A DNA stretch of 64,000 nucleotides from Mesostigma viride (taxonomy: Eukaryota; Streptophyta; Mesostigmatophyceae; Mesostigmatales; Mesostigmataceae). Location: positions 177,683 through 241,682 of the forward strand of contig RPFO01000359.1 of the NCBI GenBank assembly GCA_009746045.1, written 5' to 3'. Positions 16,877 through 28,900 of the stretch are shown in pieces. The stretch's first letter is position 1. Each line of letters opens with the position of its first letter. The position numbers and the translations under genes were made by a program. The notes under the pieces are model-generated. The model was not told the DNA's origin. It ran no database searches and saw nothing but the letters and a program-made list of their open reading frames with translations.

Positions 16877-18990
16877 TGTCGCACAGTCGCACTGGCCTCG
16901 TCGTCGCTATATTGCATTACACCGTCAGTAGCACAGCTGGCATTTGCTGGCACACTGTTATTATGCGTTATGTACCTAGTCCTAGCTGTCTCCTACCGGC
17001 CAAACATTTTGCAAGGCTTGCGCTTTATGAAAAGAACTGTACGCATCTACTTCTAGTAGTAAAAATCTCAAATGTGCAGTGAGCGCGCCGCGCCCAGAAC
17101 CTGGGCACCGCGCCAGTGCCCGCTGCCCGCTGGTACCCCCGAAAAATTCTAAGTCCAAACCGCGTGGTCAGACGTAAAATACGCGTAAAATACGTCGAGG
17201 CCCATAATATGCTTTATCCCGCATTTTATCGCAAAAGTGCGGCGTACAGACCAACCCGGGTTCCAGGGTCCTACCAGGAGGGGTGACATCTCCAGGCAAA
17301 ATTTCCTGGATACTAGGGGCCCGTCCCAGGGCCTGACTGCTGCGGTAAGCGCCGGCCCCTGAATTGGGCTGGCGAGTAAAACGAGGGTCGGCGGCGGTGG
17401 CCCCGTATTACTGGCCCCCAATAGCGCAGCGCTACGTGGCCGAGCTGCGGCGCCACGTGGCAGGATGCGGCACCACGTGGCAAGATGAGGCGCCACGTGG
17501 CTTGATGCCGGCATGCCTCTCCGGTGACAGGCAATTACTGGGCAAGACATATCACAGTACCCTAGTAAGGTTACCATACTACTTACGTCGCCAAACTATC
17601 TCTGTTGGATATGACCGGCGTGGGATTCCAACTAAACTGAACTGAACTGAACTGAACTGGGCAAGACATCTGCAGACTGCATGACAGTATAGCGCGGCGC
17701 GGCGTGAGGACAGATGCCGACACAGTTTTTTCACTTTTTTGTGTAGGCATCCGTAGGCCCGTACATAGCTGGCATCCGGGGCATGGCAAGATGGGACGCC
17801 ACGTGGCATGATGCGGCATGCCGCACCTGCTGTACAATATGGGGGCCCGAAATCTAGGGCTGGCGGCTGCATAAAAATTCGGCCCCTGGAATCTCCCCTA
17901 TAGGGGCCGAAAAGATGGGGGCTACAGCTAGAATTGGTGCCGGTAGCTGCACGGGCCCCTAGTATGGAAATAGGGGCCAGACATTCTGGACCGGCTGCTG
18001 CAGGATCCGGCCCCTATTTAGCTTGGCTCAATGTCACCCCTCCTGTCCTACCATGTGAAATCATCAGTGTCATGGCCCTCGACCTTTCCATATACGAAGG
18101 CAAAATGAAAAAAGTTAAAACGTTAGCCTCCGACAATCTGGAGCGTCCGATGATGGATCCAACGGCCCATCTCATGATGGATCCAACGGCCCATCTCTGT
18201 TGCCCATGTGCGGCGTGGGCAACAATAACAACAACAACAACAACATGGTGGTTGTGACAGCAGGGTCGCGTCTGCGCTGAACAGTGTCGTTAGGAACGTG
18301 TCGGGCACATTCTTGGACAGATGACATCTAGATCTGTTCCTCCGGTACCAAGTTCCGTCGGTGCTGTGTGACTTGGTTGATTCCATTTTGAATACGGCTG
18401 CTGAATTCGAAATTCCTACAAGTGCCTGCCGTGGCGTGGGATACAACTAACTACCGCACTAACTAACAAATGCCTGCCGACAGCACGGCCCTGGGACACG
18501 TCAGTCAGTCAGTCAGTCAGTCAGTCACTGGGCCACGTGGTAAGGAGGCTAAAAGATTCTTTGTGGCTGACTTGTCTGACGTTGGCGAAGTAGAAAGTTG
18601 GTGCCACGTTTTGTGAAGGTCTTCAAGTCAATAAACAACACTTGTCCCCAGAGTGGGACAAGTGTTCACCGTCTGCCCAAACGTGTTGTCTTAATGTCTT
18701 TTGTTCAGTTCAGCCAATTCAGGTGATCCAACCTCGCATCCGGCCAACGTGCTCCGCGACATTATTCTGTGACGTCGACCGTCGACTCTGGTGACCATGT
18801 GAGCGCGCCAGCCCCACGTGTGTGTCGATATTGCCGATGGCACTCCTCCCGCTCCTCCAAAACAAGCCCTGAAGCGGTAGCGAGCCCTGAAGCGGGAGCG
18901 AACTATTTCTTTTCCGTCGATCAAGCATTGTAATTTCACTAGCTAGTTTATAGCGTACCGGCATAATTATTCCAGGGACCTAATTGCACC
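16877..18990. other. Gene-free stretch with small repeats
   Basis: I find no gene. The stretch holds clustered GCCACGTGGCA-like words (17440-17510, 17800), GGGGCC-rich imperfect palindromes (17870-18020), an (AACTG)n tract at 17634-17656, an AAC tract at 18223-18243, and a (CAGT)n tract at 18503-18530. Confidence 0.5.
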
Positions 18991-18993
18991 GAA

Positions 18994-20049
18994 ATGGGTG
19001 GCGGCTCATCCAGTGCACGACGCTCGTTTGAAGGACGTCAGTCATCGGTTTCCTCGAATCGTGTGCATTCTCGGCCTTTGAGGCGTAATTCTGCTCCCAA
19101 TCGCAAAGAAATGTGCACGGAATCTCCCAAGTACGTTTCTTTTCAAAGCTGGCTTCATCCTCAGAAAGGAGGATGGACAACGACCGGCTCCACCAATGCG
19201 GAGGCATCCTTTGATGGATGCCCCCCAGCACTCCCTTTTCAGGTCGAACATGCCTCAGTGCAGAGTGCCTCCACGCAAATTGATTTGGGCCGGGTAACTC
19301 AAAGCATGGATCATTCTGACTGCCGCCCTTCCAACTCCCCCGGAGAGTTTGACTCCCCCAAGGCCGCAGTTGTGTCGGCCATGGTCTGGCTTCTAGACAT
19401 GCTCGAAGCGGGCGTGACTGCGGGCCGCTCCAAGCTGCCTCCGCACGCGTTGCCTTTCCTGGTCAAATGCCGCGAGTCGATTGCTTCCTGCCAGGACGAC
19501 GTCCGCCAGTGCGCGTCGTCCCTGCACGCCCTGGGCGCGCAGCTTCAAAGCAGCTGCACCAAGGAGGTCGGCCACACCCGCGTGCCCGAAGTGGAACTCG
19601 TGTACCAGCTGGTCCTTCGCATTCGGGAGGCATCCCCAGGTTCCGAGATAGAAGTCGCCGAATCCCTGCTGGGCCTCGCCCAGTATTACCGCGTGCACGG
19701 CTGTTATGAATCGGCCATCAAGTACTTCCAGCGCCTCGTGCGTGTCATGTCCTGCCACGTGGGCTACAGCCACCCGTCGGTGGCCGCCGCCTTCAACTCC
19801 CTCGCCGAGAGCCAGGCACAGGCAAACCATTTCGGCGACGCCGAGTATGCTTGCAAACGCGCCATCATCATCGCGTCGGCGGCCCTGGGGGAGGAACACG
19901 ACCACACGCGGGGCTACCGACGAAACCTGGAGGCCGTGCGCGCGATGAAAAAGCGCCATGAGATGCCCAGCCGGGCCACCAAGTCTGTGGGGAGTGACAG
20001 GTGGCGATCCGCGGTCGCCGCCGTCCAGAACATGGCAGCGCCAGCCTAG
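18994..20049 (+). CDS. TPR-repeat protein, kinesin-light-chain-like, possible N-myristoylation
   Basis: 351 residues, intronless, from the ATG at 18994. The N-terminus MGGGSSSARR has Gly2 and Ser6, which suits N-myristoylation and membrane targeting. Residues 10-120 are Ser-rich and probably disordered. Residues ~205-310 contain tandem TPR helices of the kinesin-light-chain/TPR_10-12 type: SEIEVAESLLGLAQYYRVHG, then YESAIKYFQRLVRV, HPSVAAAFNSLAESQ and DAEYACKRAIIIASAALGEE. Such domains bind protein partners. It is the only gene in the window that looks like an ordinary host gene. The partner and pathway are not deducible. Confidence 0.7.
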   Translation: MGGGSSSARRSFEGRQSSVSSNRVHSRPLRRNSAPNRKEMCTESPKYVSFQSWLHPQKGGWTTTGSTNAEASFDGCPPALPFQVEHASVQSASTQIDLGRVTQSMDHSDCRPSNSPGEFDSPKAAVVSAMVWLLDMLEAGVTAGRSKLPPHALPFLVKCRESIASCQDDVRQCASSLHALGAQLQSSCTKEVGHTRVPEVELVYQLVLRIREASPGSEIEVAESLLGLAQYYRVHGCYESAIKYFQRLVRVMSCHVGYSHPSVAAAFNSLAESQAQANHFGDAEYACKRAIIIASAALGEEHDHTRGYRRNLEAVRAMKKRHEMPSRATKSVGSDRWRSAVAAVQNMAAPA

Positions 20050-21641
20050 ACTGAGTCGTGGTCAGTGACTGCTCCTCCCTACGTGGGCGCCGGCGGCTCC
20101 CGGTCCTTTCCCGTACACCCTTTAAACTGTGTCTATAATTATTCTCCCCTCGAGCTGGGTTGTGTGGTGAGGACGGGCTTCACCAACGAGGACAGGCGCG
20201 CTATGTTAATAAATCGGGTGCTGAACCTAATGCCAATGTGCTAGCTGGCACCGTCGCCCGTATTTAAACTTTGACGGGTCTTGTATATAAATAATTTGTA
20301 TAAGATATCTGTGATGGGCCCTTCATACAGAGGCCTCATATGCATGGTTGGCTGCATGCCAGGAGCAGTCGACCCAACTTGGGTGGTACGGGTGAGTCTG
20401 ACCTGGCAGCCTGGGCCAGGAATCGACAAGCCTTTTGGCCTTCTCCACCTGGCACCTGGACAGACTTGCATTCCATGTCATCGCCATGCAGGCGGTAACA
20501 TGACAGCAGGGATCCTCCCCTCCTTGATGAAGTGGCAGTGAAACACAGCATGACATGCTGTGGGTCATGGCCACTACGTTGTAGCGCCTGAGGTTTCACA
20601 GCAGCGGCTGACAGTGGCCATCATTCGATCATGGTCACCATGGGGTGGCCATGTGTATTCTAATTTACTGTAATGGGTTTGGATCCGAGGTTGCTGCTGC
20701 GACAAACGTCAGGACTGTCAGATGCCTGTTGGATCCAACAGTCTCCAAAGTTCTGTTGGGCACCACAATGAAATGGCTGGGGTAAACGAGGCTGTGCGCT
20801 TCCCATTTATACTTGCAGCCAGTCCTGACCAGTGGCAGCACTGTGTATATAATAGAGTAACTTGTCCGGTGTGAAATGGGTGGATGTAGCAACACTGGGT
20901 CATCGAATGGACCTGCTGTTGACAGCGAATTATTAAAGCTAGGCCGTGCTTGTTGGGTTGTCGGAGCCCCTGTTGCATGCATGGTAGCAGTCATGCCACG
21001 TGTCAGTGAAGCCCATTGATGATATGGGCACTGAGGGTTGTTTGTGCCAAATTGGGACGACACATGCACATGTGCCCTTGCATGGGACGCAGTGCTCACC
21101 TGCAGTGGCCTGAGGGTAAAACCTACTGTTCCGTTGCTATTTTAAATTATTTTCAAAACAGCTCTATAAATTAATGAACATTTCTATAAGGACTGTAACT
21201 GTACTCATGCATGCAGTCATATTTGGGAACGTACCCGGGAGCATATTAAGCGACACAACCATTAATTATTAATATAATATTATTAAACTAACTACAACAT
21301 GACTCCGTACGTGGGAAGATCATGCAGCACGTATTCCCTTGCTAAATCTATGGAGGTGAGTGAAGCCGGGAAACCGATCTATAAAGCTATAAGCTCTAAG
21401 CTAATCTAGAAAATCCTAACTACTCTACTCAGCAAAGCGCCCCTTCCTCCTGTCGGTTAAATTAATGTTAAATTAAATTATAACATGACTCCGTTGGGAG
21501 ATCATTAATTAATTAATTATGTTCCATCATCATTCCGTCATCATTCCGTCATCGCGGCTCACAGAAGGGAACCAGCCTTATGCTGGCGTCTGCCACCCCT
21601 ATAATGACCCTATAGTGACCGCGGCCTAGGATGGGGTATCA
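20050..21641. other. Gene-free stretch
   Basis: I see no supported gene. The left part is of mixed composition; 21120-21560 is AT-rich with TTAA repeats. No RNA gene is recognised. Confidence 0.5.
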
Positions 21642-21662
21642 CCCTAAACCCTAAACCCTAAA
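21642..21662 (+). repeat. Short interstitial telomere-like tract (CCCTAAA)3
   Basis: Three consecutive CCCTAAA units. This is the plant/green-alga type telomere unit in C-strand orientation. Confidence 0.85.
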
Positions 21663-21720
21663 ACCTTACACCATCTCCAGACACCCACGGCACCCCCACC
21701 CTGGCTATCACCCTCCCACT

Positions 21721-22090
21721 GTGACTAAATTTACTAAGTTTACTATAGGTTTTTGGTTTTTTTTCTAGGAAATTCAAGCCAGCTGCCGTGAAGTCAAGGT
21801 GCTGCAGGTGCTGTGTGGTACAGGGTAGCTATAGTGACCTTATAGTGACCATGGTGGTAGACTCTTATGCTGGCATCCCAGGGTGACTAAATTTACTAAG
21901 TTTACTATGGGTTTTGGTTTTTTTTTCTAGGAAATTCAAGCCACCTGCCGTGAGGTCAAGGTTGTGACATCCAGTCCCACCATGCCATAAGGGGTGAGGC
22001 ATGTGGGGCATGGACTAAGTCATTTCCCGTGGGAGACTATGTTTACTAAGTTTACTATGGTTTTTGGGTTTTGTTCCTAGGAAATTAATT
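21721..22090 (+). repeat. Three dispersed direct repeats
   Basis: A ~80 bp block (TTTACTAAGTTTACTAT, a T-rich run, then CTAGGAAATTCAAGCC and CTGCCGTGA-GTCAAGG) occurs at 21721 and 21883. A third copy, at about 22031, is truncated and runs into a hairpin. Confidence 0.75.
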
Positions 22091-22195
22091 CAGGTGTGCA
22101 CCACCAAAAACACACCTGAATTTCCCAAAAAAAGAACCCCCAAAAAACTTAGTAAATATAGTCTCCCACGACAAATGGTTATGAAAACGTAGTTT
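22015..22195. mobile_element. MITE-like hairpin
   Basis: CATTTCCCGTGGGAGACTAT at the left is mirrored by ATAGTCTCCCACGACAAATG at the right, and an inner pair GGAAATTAATTCAGGTGTG / CACACCTGAATTTCC lies around the centre. Related TGGGAAACTA-type arms continue to ~22460. No transposase is present. Confidence 0.5.
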
Positions 22196-22550
22196 CCCAC
22201 GACAAAATGACCAATAAATCCATCTCCATGGGAAAGGCCATGGGGGCCGGGCAGCGGGGTGCAGCGGGGGGGCGCGGACTGCCAAGCAGTGGCGGGAATG
22301 CCAGGTGGTGGTGTGTGTATGAGGGCTTGCTGTGTTTTCTCGTGGGAAACTATAAATACTACTAAATTGATATTTTCAGTTGGAAATAAGGTTTTATTCG
22401 ACGTGAGTGAGAGTGCATGCACAGGCTTGCATAATTTCCCGCAAAGAAAACCAAAAACCCGTAGTTAGCTTAGTAAAAATAGTAAGGTGCTGGAGGGTCG
22501 AGCAGTGCGTGGGAGTTGGCGGACCCGGCGAGGGCCGCGCGGCGGGGTGT

Positions 22551-23122
22551 TGTTACGCCGCAAGCCTCGGCCGCCACCTCTACCTCTACCGGTCCTGATA
22601 CTACCTAAACTAGTGAGGCCGCTTCTATTTACACCCCTAGCGAAAGACGACCGAGACGAACCAGATCTCAATGCATTTACATATGTACTACTGTAATATG
22701 CCATAGGCCATTTAATCAAACCCGTTTACTCCAGGAAAAGAGGAAGGAAACACAACTACACTGCCGTGACCCAAGCCTATATGTGTTAATTCATTTAACA
22801 CACGCCGAGTGCACACACAAGGGGTAGAACACGCATAAATGGTCACCAACGGTCCAACACGCTCGGGCCAACATGGCCCTCGCCTACAGATGCACGCTGG
22901 TCCACTACATCTACTGATGCACGCTGGTCCACTACATTCTACCAAAGGATCAGGACCACTAGTAAAGTACGCGGCGCGGCGCCCAACGGCACCCAATGTA
23001 CCACAGTACTGTTACGAAGACAATAATGTCCCGGTAGGAGCCTAAACGTAAACCTAGGGACAACTGAGGCAAAAGACCTAATTTACGTCCGTAACTACAA
23101 CGAATTGTTACGCGACGTAACA
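22551..23122 (-). repeat. 3' LTR of Gypsy copy 1
   Basis: 572 bp, TG...CA ends, followed inward by a purine-rich tract on the minus strand (GTGGGGGGGGAGG). Confidence 0.93.
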
Positions 23123-23493
23123 CCTCCCCCCCCACAAAGGTAGGGAGCCCTCTCCCTACGCACTGGGAGGAAACGAAGGGGTAGGAAAAACCTAATGCAC
23201 CCAACACACACCAACACAATCGATAGACCATCCCAGATACAAAACACCAATAGTTCACACGGTCTCCACCACCACGCCGGGTGGTGTAGGGTTAGCCAGC
23301 ACCAAGCCTGGTGGGAGGTTCCCCTAACTGCCTGGAACGGAGTCCTGGCCGGGGGGGAACGGCACTGGGCAGGACACACAGAGTAAACACATCGGCGTCA
23401 AGGACCAAGAACGTCAACCAACTGGCCAGAATATGAGGGCGACTCTACATACCGGAGGGACAACACCCTCAGGTCGGGCCTAAGGCCCTCTAT

Positions 23494-25805
23494 CTAATGG
23501 CCATCCGTCTGGTAGGTACCACGGGAGGCCAGCAGGACATCCAGGTAGGCCTGGTAGTGGGCCACATCCTCGACATTGTCATGCCTATCTACAGTGAGGA
23601 AAACATCGGCCCACACACCGTCAGGAAAAAGGCCCAGAAAGGCCCAGTAATACCTATGCTGCGTAAGAACGACCTGGCCACGGGCCCAGTCCAGGAAGCC
23701 ACAGGCAAAGAGGCGAAGGAAAGGCTCTACCGCGATCAAACAGAGGGCCCGCAGGAGGAGACGATGGTACCGGATCCGAGGGCGCAAACCCGTCGGGAAA
23801 AACAGGTCCACCAAGGGCTCCACGTTGGACGGCCACATCCGGATGTGCCGAACCTCTCGGGAGCGCCACCGACGAGCACACTGGCGCGACCCGAATGTCT
23901 CCAGGTAGTCGCTGGCCCGAGGAGGAGGGTGGCAACGGGAGTCTAGACCCTGGCCCGGGATGGGTGCCGGACGACGGGCATCCCACTCGAGGATAGGCTG
24001 GAGGACCGTGTTGTACGCAGCACCCTGTACCGCCGGAAACTCTACCGTAAGGGCATCCGAAGCCATAATGCTCAGAGGCGGAGGGTAAGCCCACTGGAAC
24101 CCACCGTAGGTGTCCAAGTCGTTATGGCGCCTAGCCCAGCGATACAGAACGCGCCGGACCAGGATCTCACCCTCGAACACCGGATCAGCTAAAATAACCA
24201 TGTCGAAGGGAGGCCGATCAGTCTCAATGGGTAGGCCACGATCCCGAGGCGCCCGACACACCTGGGAGAACCCGTAGGACATGGGGAGATGGCAAGCTCA
24301 GCAGAGGCGCGCGGCAGGTCACACTGTCGGCAGGCGAGTGCGGACATACCATACCCAGGAATGGGCGTGTCGCGCGACTCCGGCGTCGCATGCACCACAG
24401 AAGGGGCCCTGTCCCGATCACCCTGGGACAACTCCCGGAGGGAATCGGCAGCGCGGGTGACGCGAGGATCCTGACCGGTGGACCGAACAACCGCGGCCAA
24501 TGACCGCGAGGCCGAAGGAGCAGGGACCGAAGCAGGGGCCGACGCAGGGGCAGGAGCCGACACCGACGCAGGGGGCACTGGTAAAACAGGAGGTCGCGCC
24601 GGACCCGAAGCCAGAGAGGGCCGTGACGGACCCGCCATCGACGCAGGCGCGCCGGTCTCCGTTGCCGGTGCACCCTCAGGCCACATATTGAAGATAGGGC
24701 CCGTAGGGACAGGCAGCCCGGCATAAGATTGGTTACCATCCAAGCTCCAGTCGGGCACCGGGATCCTCTGCGGGGGACCACCCTCCCAAAGCCTGGGATG
24801 ATCGCCCGTGTCGCTGAAGAAACCACGAACTGGCTGTGAGGGCGCGGCGGACGGCCCAGAGGGGGCGACGGCGGGCACAGCCGAAGGGGCTGAAGACTCG
24901 CGCCGAGGCGCGGGAACGTCGGCCGCAGGCACGGAGGCAACCGGAGGTGTCGGAGCCGCAGCAACCGAAGGGGTAGGGGGCGCCGGCGAAACCACAGGTG
25001 CCGAAGCAACCAAAGGGGTAGGGGGCGCGGACACCACAGACACCCCACCTGGCGTGGCCGGAGTCTGCGCTTGGGCCGCCAGGAAGGCCCCGAACGCCGT
25101 GGTCAGGGACTGGATCTGAGCCTGCATAGCCGAGACCGTCGCCGAAAGAGGATCAGGCAAACCCGAAGGGGTAGGCTCTACTGCAACATCCCGGGTCGAC
25201 CGAGGGGACGACGGGACCGGAGAGGGAGGAACAGACGCCGAGGAGGCGGACGCAGCGCTCGAGGCAGAATAATCTGGCGTATAATGTACCTCGGCTGGGG
25301 CGCCCGAAGGGGCAGGACCACTAACCGCTAGTTCCGCCGACTGATCAGCTATCTCCATGAATTCTACGGCCCGTAAAAGGTCACAGGGGTTCTCATCTAC
25401 CTCAGCATCACCCTCAGCCGGAAGCCAAGGGAACACCTCCCGTAGGCAGGTACGGCCCACAGGGGTAGAGAGGTAGGAGAACACACGGCAGCACCGGAGA
25501 ACCGCATCTATCTGTCCCAGGGCGGGACAGCTGGAACCACACCCCAACAAACAGTGTCCGGCATCGTCGAACCCGTGCAGGACAAGCTGGTGCGGCTCAT
25601 CAGGGGAAGGACCATACCACGTGACCCCGAAGAGGGCCGCCCTGACTAAGCCCGCATGTTGGGCCTGAAGGGCCGGCTGCACAACGCCACCCGGGTAACT
25701 TGATCGCGACACCCAGCGGCCCGGAAGGGCCTCGAAATACAGCTCAGGGTCCGGTAGGGGCGGGGACGGCAGCGAGCTCTCAGCCGGAGGGGTAGGCTCT
25801 GACAT
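23494..25805 (-). pseudogene. ORF3 of Gypsy copy 1, one frameshift
   Basis: Starts at the ATG at 25805 and matches copy 2 ORF3 (38479-40779) along its length. The frame breaks near 24284 after RASAELAIS and continues in another frame as MSYGFSQVCRAPRD to the stop at 23494. The central Ala/Pro/Ser low-complexity region differs from copy 2 in length and content, while both ends are strongly conserved. The function is unknown (see the copy 2 entry). Confidence 0.8.
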
Positions 25806-25930
25806 GACGGCTGCGGAGGGGGGGGACAACCAACCACCCGTCGACAGCAGACATAATATAAGAGAGGAGAAGGTCTACTGCTAGAGCTTGTGCAGGGTTT
25901 TATATTCCTGCAGCAGGCGACTACACCCAT

Positions 25931-28900
25931 CTAGCTCACTTCCGTATACCAGACCTTATCTACTTCACTACGAGCATACATCCACTTCACTTTGTACTGA
26001 CGCTGGGTACCGCGGCCCTTTTTGATATCTCTATGGGCCACGATGCTTTCTACTTCGTCTTCTACTTCCCCAGTGTCAGGGTTATGCTCTAAAGGGGCAG
26101 GCGCTAGCTCTCTACCAGCGAACGTACTAGGGTGGTACAGTTTTAGCTGGCTCCTATGGAAGGTGTTTGAATGTGTCTGCCAAGAGGTAGGGATATCGAC
26201 TTTATATAGGAAATTTCCTACTCTAGACAAACACGGAAGGGTCCTAAGAAGGCGGGCCTAAGTTTGACCTTAAGTTCTGCTTCAAACTTATGAGCAAAAC
26301 GGCCAACACGGGGGCCTTCTACTAATACTAGATCTCCTATTTCTATCTCAGGTGCTCTTCTATCTAAGGAGGCACGCAACCTAGCAAGGTACTTAGACTG
26401 AGCTTTTTGGTACCCTGATCGCGTGGTCATGAGCAGTTTTCATTCTATCTAGTAAGGACTGTACACCTTCTACAGTATCTCGGGACACATCATCCTTGTC
26501 CCGTAGAGGACTAGCTAAGAGAGAGGTAGGGGTAAGAGGCTGTCTACCAGTATCTAAGAAGAAGGGCGTATATCCATGCGCAGCTTGGGGACAATTGTTG
26601 AGGGAGAACTCTACCAAACATAAATAATCCTCCCAATCACTACCCGAGCCATTAACATAGTGCCTAAGCGCTTCTTCTACTACCCTATTAAGACGCTCTA
26701 CTAAATGAGAGGAGGAGGAGTGGTAGGCAGTACCGTAGGTAACCTTGGTACCGATGGCAGCGAAAAACTGCTGCCAAAAATCTGAGGTAAATAACTTATC
26801 CTTATCACTAATAAACTGCCTACTCAAACCATGATATCTGTATACATTATTGAGGTATAGGCGTGCGCAATCACGTGCTGTGAGTTCTAAAGGACACGGC
26901 ACAAGATGGCACATACGAGTAAAACGATCTATGAACACAAGGATTTGGGCATTGCCTCTATCATTCTTTCTAAAAGGTCCTACAAAATCCATCATGATAG
27001 AATCCCACGGCATGATGGGGTCAGGCAAGGTCCTAGGTTCTGCTATCTGTCCTACATTATTGGGTTTCATCTCCTGGCAAGATTGACAAGTTCTAACATA
27101 CTCATCTACATCCTTATAAAGGGAAGGCCAGTAATAAGAGCGGGCTACTAGGTCCCGTACCCGTTTACCACCCTGATGAGCAGCTAAGTCATGCAACTCA
27201 AAGAGCAAGGAGGAGCGACAGATAGGAGGGACATACAGGCGCCATTGAGGGGGAGAATCTGCTATCTGCACATATAAAAACCCACCTACAAATTTACAAG
27301 GGTGCTTGCCTAATTGTTGGGGATGTGCAGCAATGGCAGCTAATGCTTCCGGCTCAGTGGCCGTAAATCTACTAATAAGGCGTTCAAGATCAGAGGTAGG
27401 CATCGCTACAGAGGTATCCAGAACAGGTTTAAAGAGATCTCCTACCGCCTTGCCAAAGAGAAGGGGAGGTCCTAGAGGGACTACGTTTTCATAAGACTTT
27501 CCTGACCTAGTCGCTATATGGCTAAGCGGTATAGAAATTTTATTTTTCCCCTCCCCCCCACCGAGGCCACGGGAAGGGCCTCACACGGGAGAGAGAGTCC
27601 TACGTGAGAAAGGAGATCAGGCATGCGAACAGCTGTATGAAAGAGGTAGGCATAGGATTCATCATCAGGTAGTTCACCATAAGGGGTTACACCCATAGTA
27701 GTAGGAACTAGAGTAGTATTGAGAACATCAAGGTCCTCGAAAAAGGAGTAGTCTGCACGACGAGAGAGTGCATCTGGTACTATGTTATCTACACCCTTGA
27801 CATACTGAAGTTTAAAAGGGGAAAACTGTGCTAAAAATTCCATCCAGCGCGCTTGCCGAGGGGTAAGGTTGGGTTGGGAGAGAAGATGGGTAAGGGGACG
27901 GTGATCCGTTTGGATAACTAATCTATAAGGATCTAGCTCACAGGGTTCATTCAGCAGACATCAAATTGAGCACCTTTAAGAAAGTGCTGCCACGCGTGGC
28001 AACAATACACCACAGCTAAGAGTTCCTGCTGGTGTACGGGATAGTTACGCTCCGCAGGGAGCATTGTCCTAGAGATATACTCAATTGGCTGTAAGCCCTG
28101 ACCCTGATCCTGGAGAAGGACGCCACCTATAGCTACCTTACTAGCATCTGTAGCCACAACAAAGGGTTTAGTAGTATCCGGTAGGATGAGTACAGGAGGG
28201 GAAAGGAGTAGGGATTTTAGGCACTGAAAAGCCGACTGACATTCACTACTCCAAACAAAGGGGATATCCTTCTTTAATAAATGATTAATAGGGGCTGCTA
28301 TAGTTGCGAAACGCGGGATAAAACGCCTATAGTAAGAAGCAATTCCTAGAAAACTACGTACACCTTTAACGTCGGTAGGGGTAGGCCATTCCTGAATTGA
28401 CTTAGTTTTATCCGGGTCGGTAGCGACCCCGGCATCTGACAGAACGTGCCCTAAAAATGGGACACTCCTACCCGAACGAACTTTAGCACGGCGCGCCCAC
28501 AAAGAATTTTCAGCCATTATTTCTAATACTTTCTTTAAATCACGTAGGTGCGTTTCAAAATCAGGAGAGTAAATAAGAATATCATCTAAGTAAGCTTGAG
28601 CACAAGAACGGTCATGCTCAGATAAAGAAACAGAGGAGAAGGAAGGATCCTTTAGATCAGAGGACACCTGAGGAAGGTGAGAATTTCCCATAACAGGTCT
28701 AAGCACTTCATTCATTAACATTTGAAAAGAGGCAGGCGAGTTACAGAGTCCCATAGCCGCTACTCTAAACTGGTAATGACCAAAAGGGGTAGCAAAGGCG
28801 GTTTTATGGCAATCCTCAGGAGCTATCCGCAACTGCCAAAAACCATCCGCACAATCCAGTACTGTGAAACAAGTGGAACCTTTAACCTTATTAAATATAT

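Noticed and set aside
17560..17640. A tRNA gene suggested by the B-box-like GGAATCCCACGC on the minus strand
   Set aside because: No A box, cloverleaf or anticodon arm can be formed; treated as a repeat motif.
22712..23258. Open frames inside the LTRs (also at 31072-31357, 41281-41566 and 57688-58021)
   Set aside because: They repeat with each LTR, have no protein-like features and overlap promoter/R regions.
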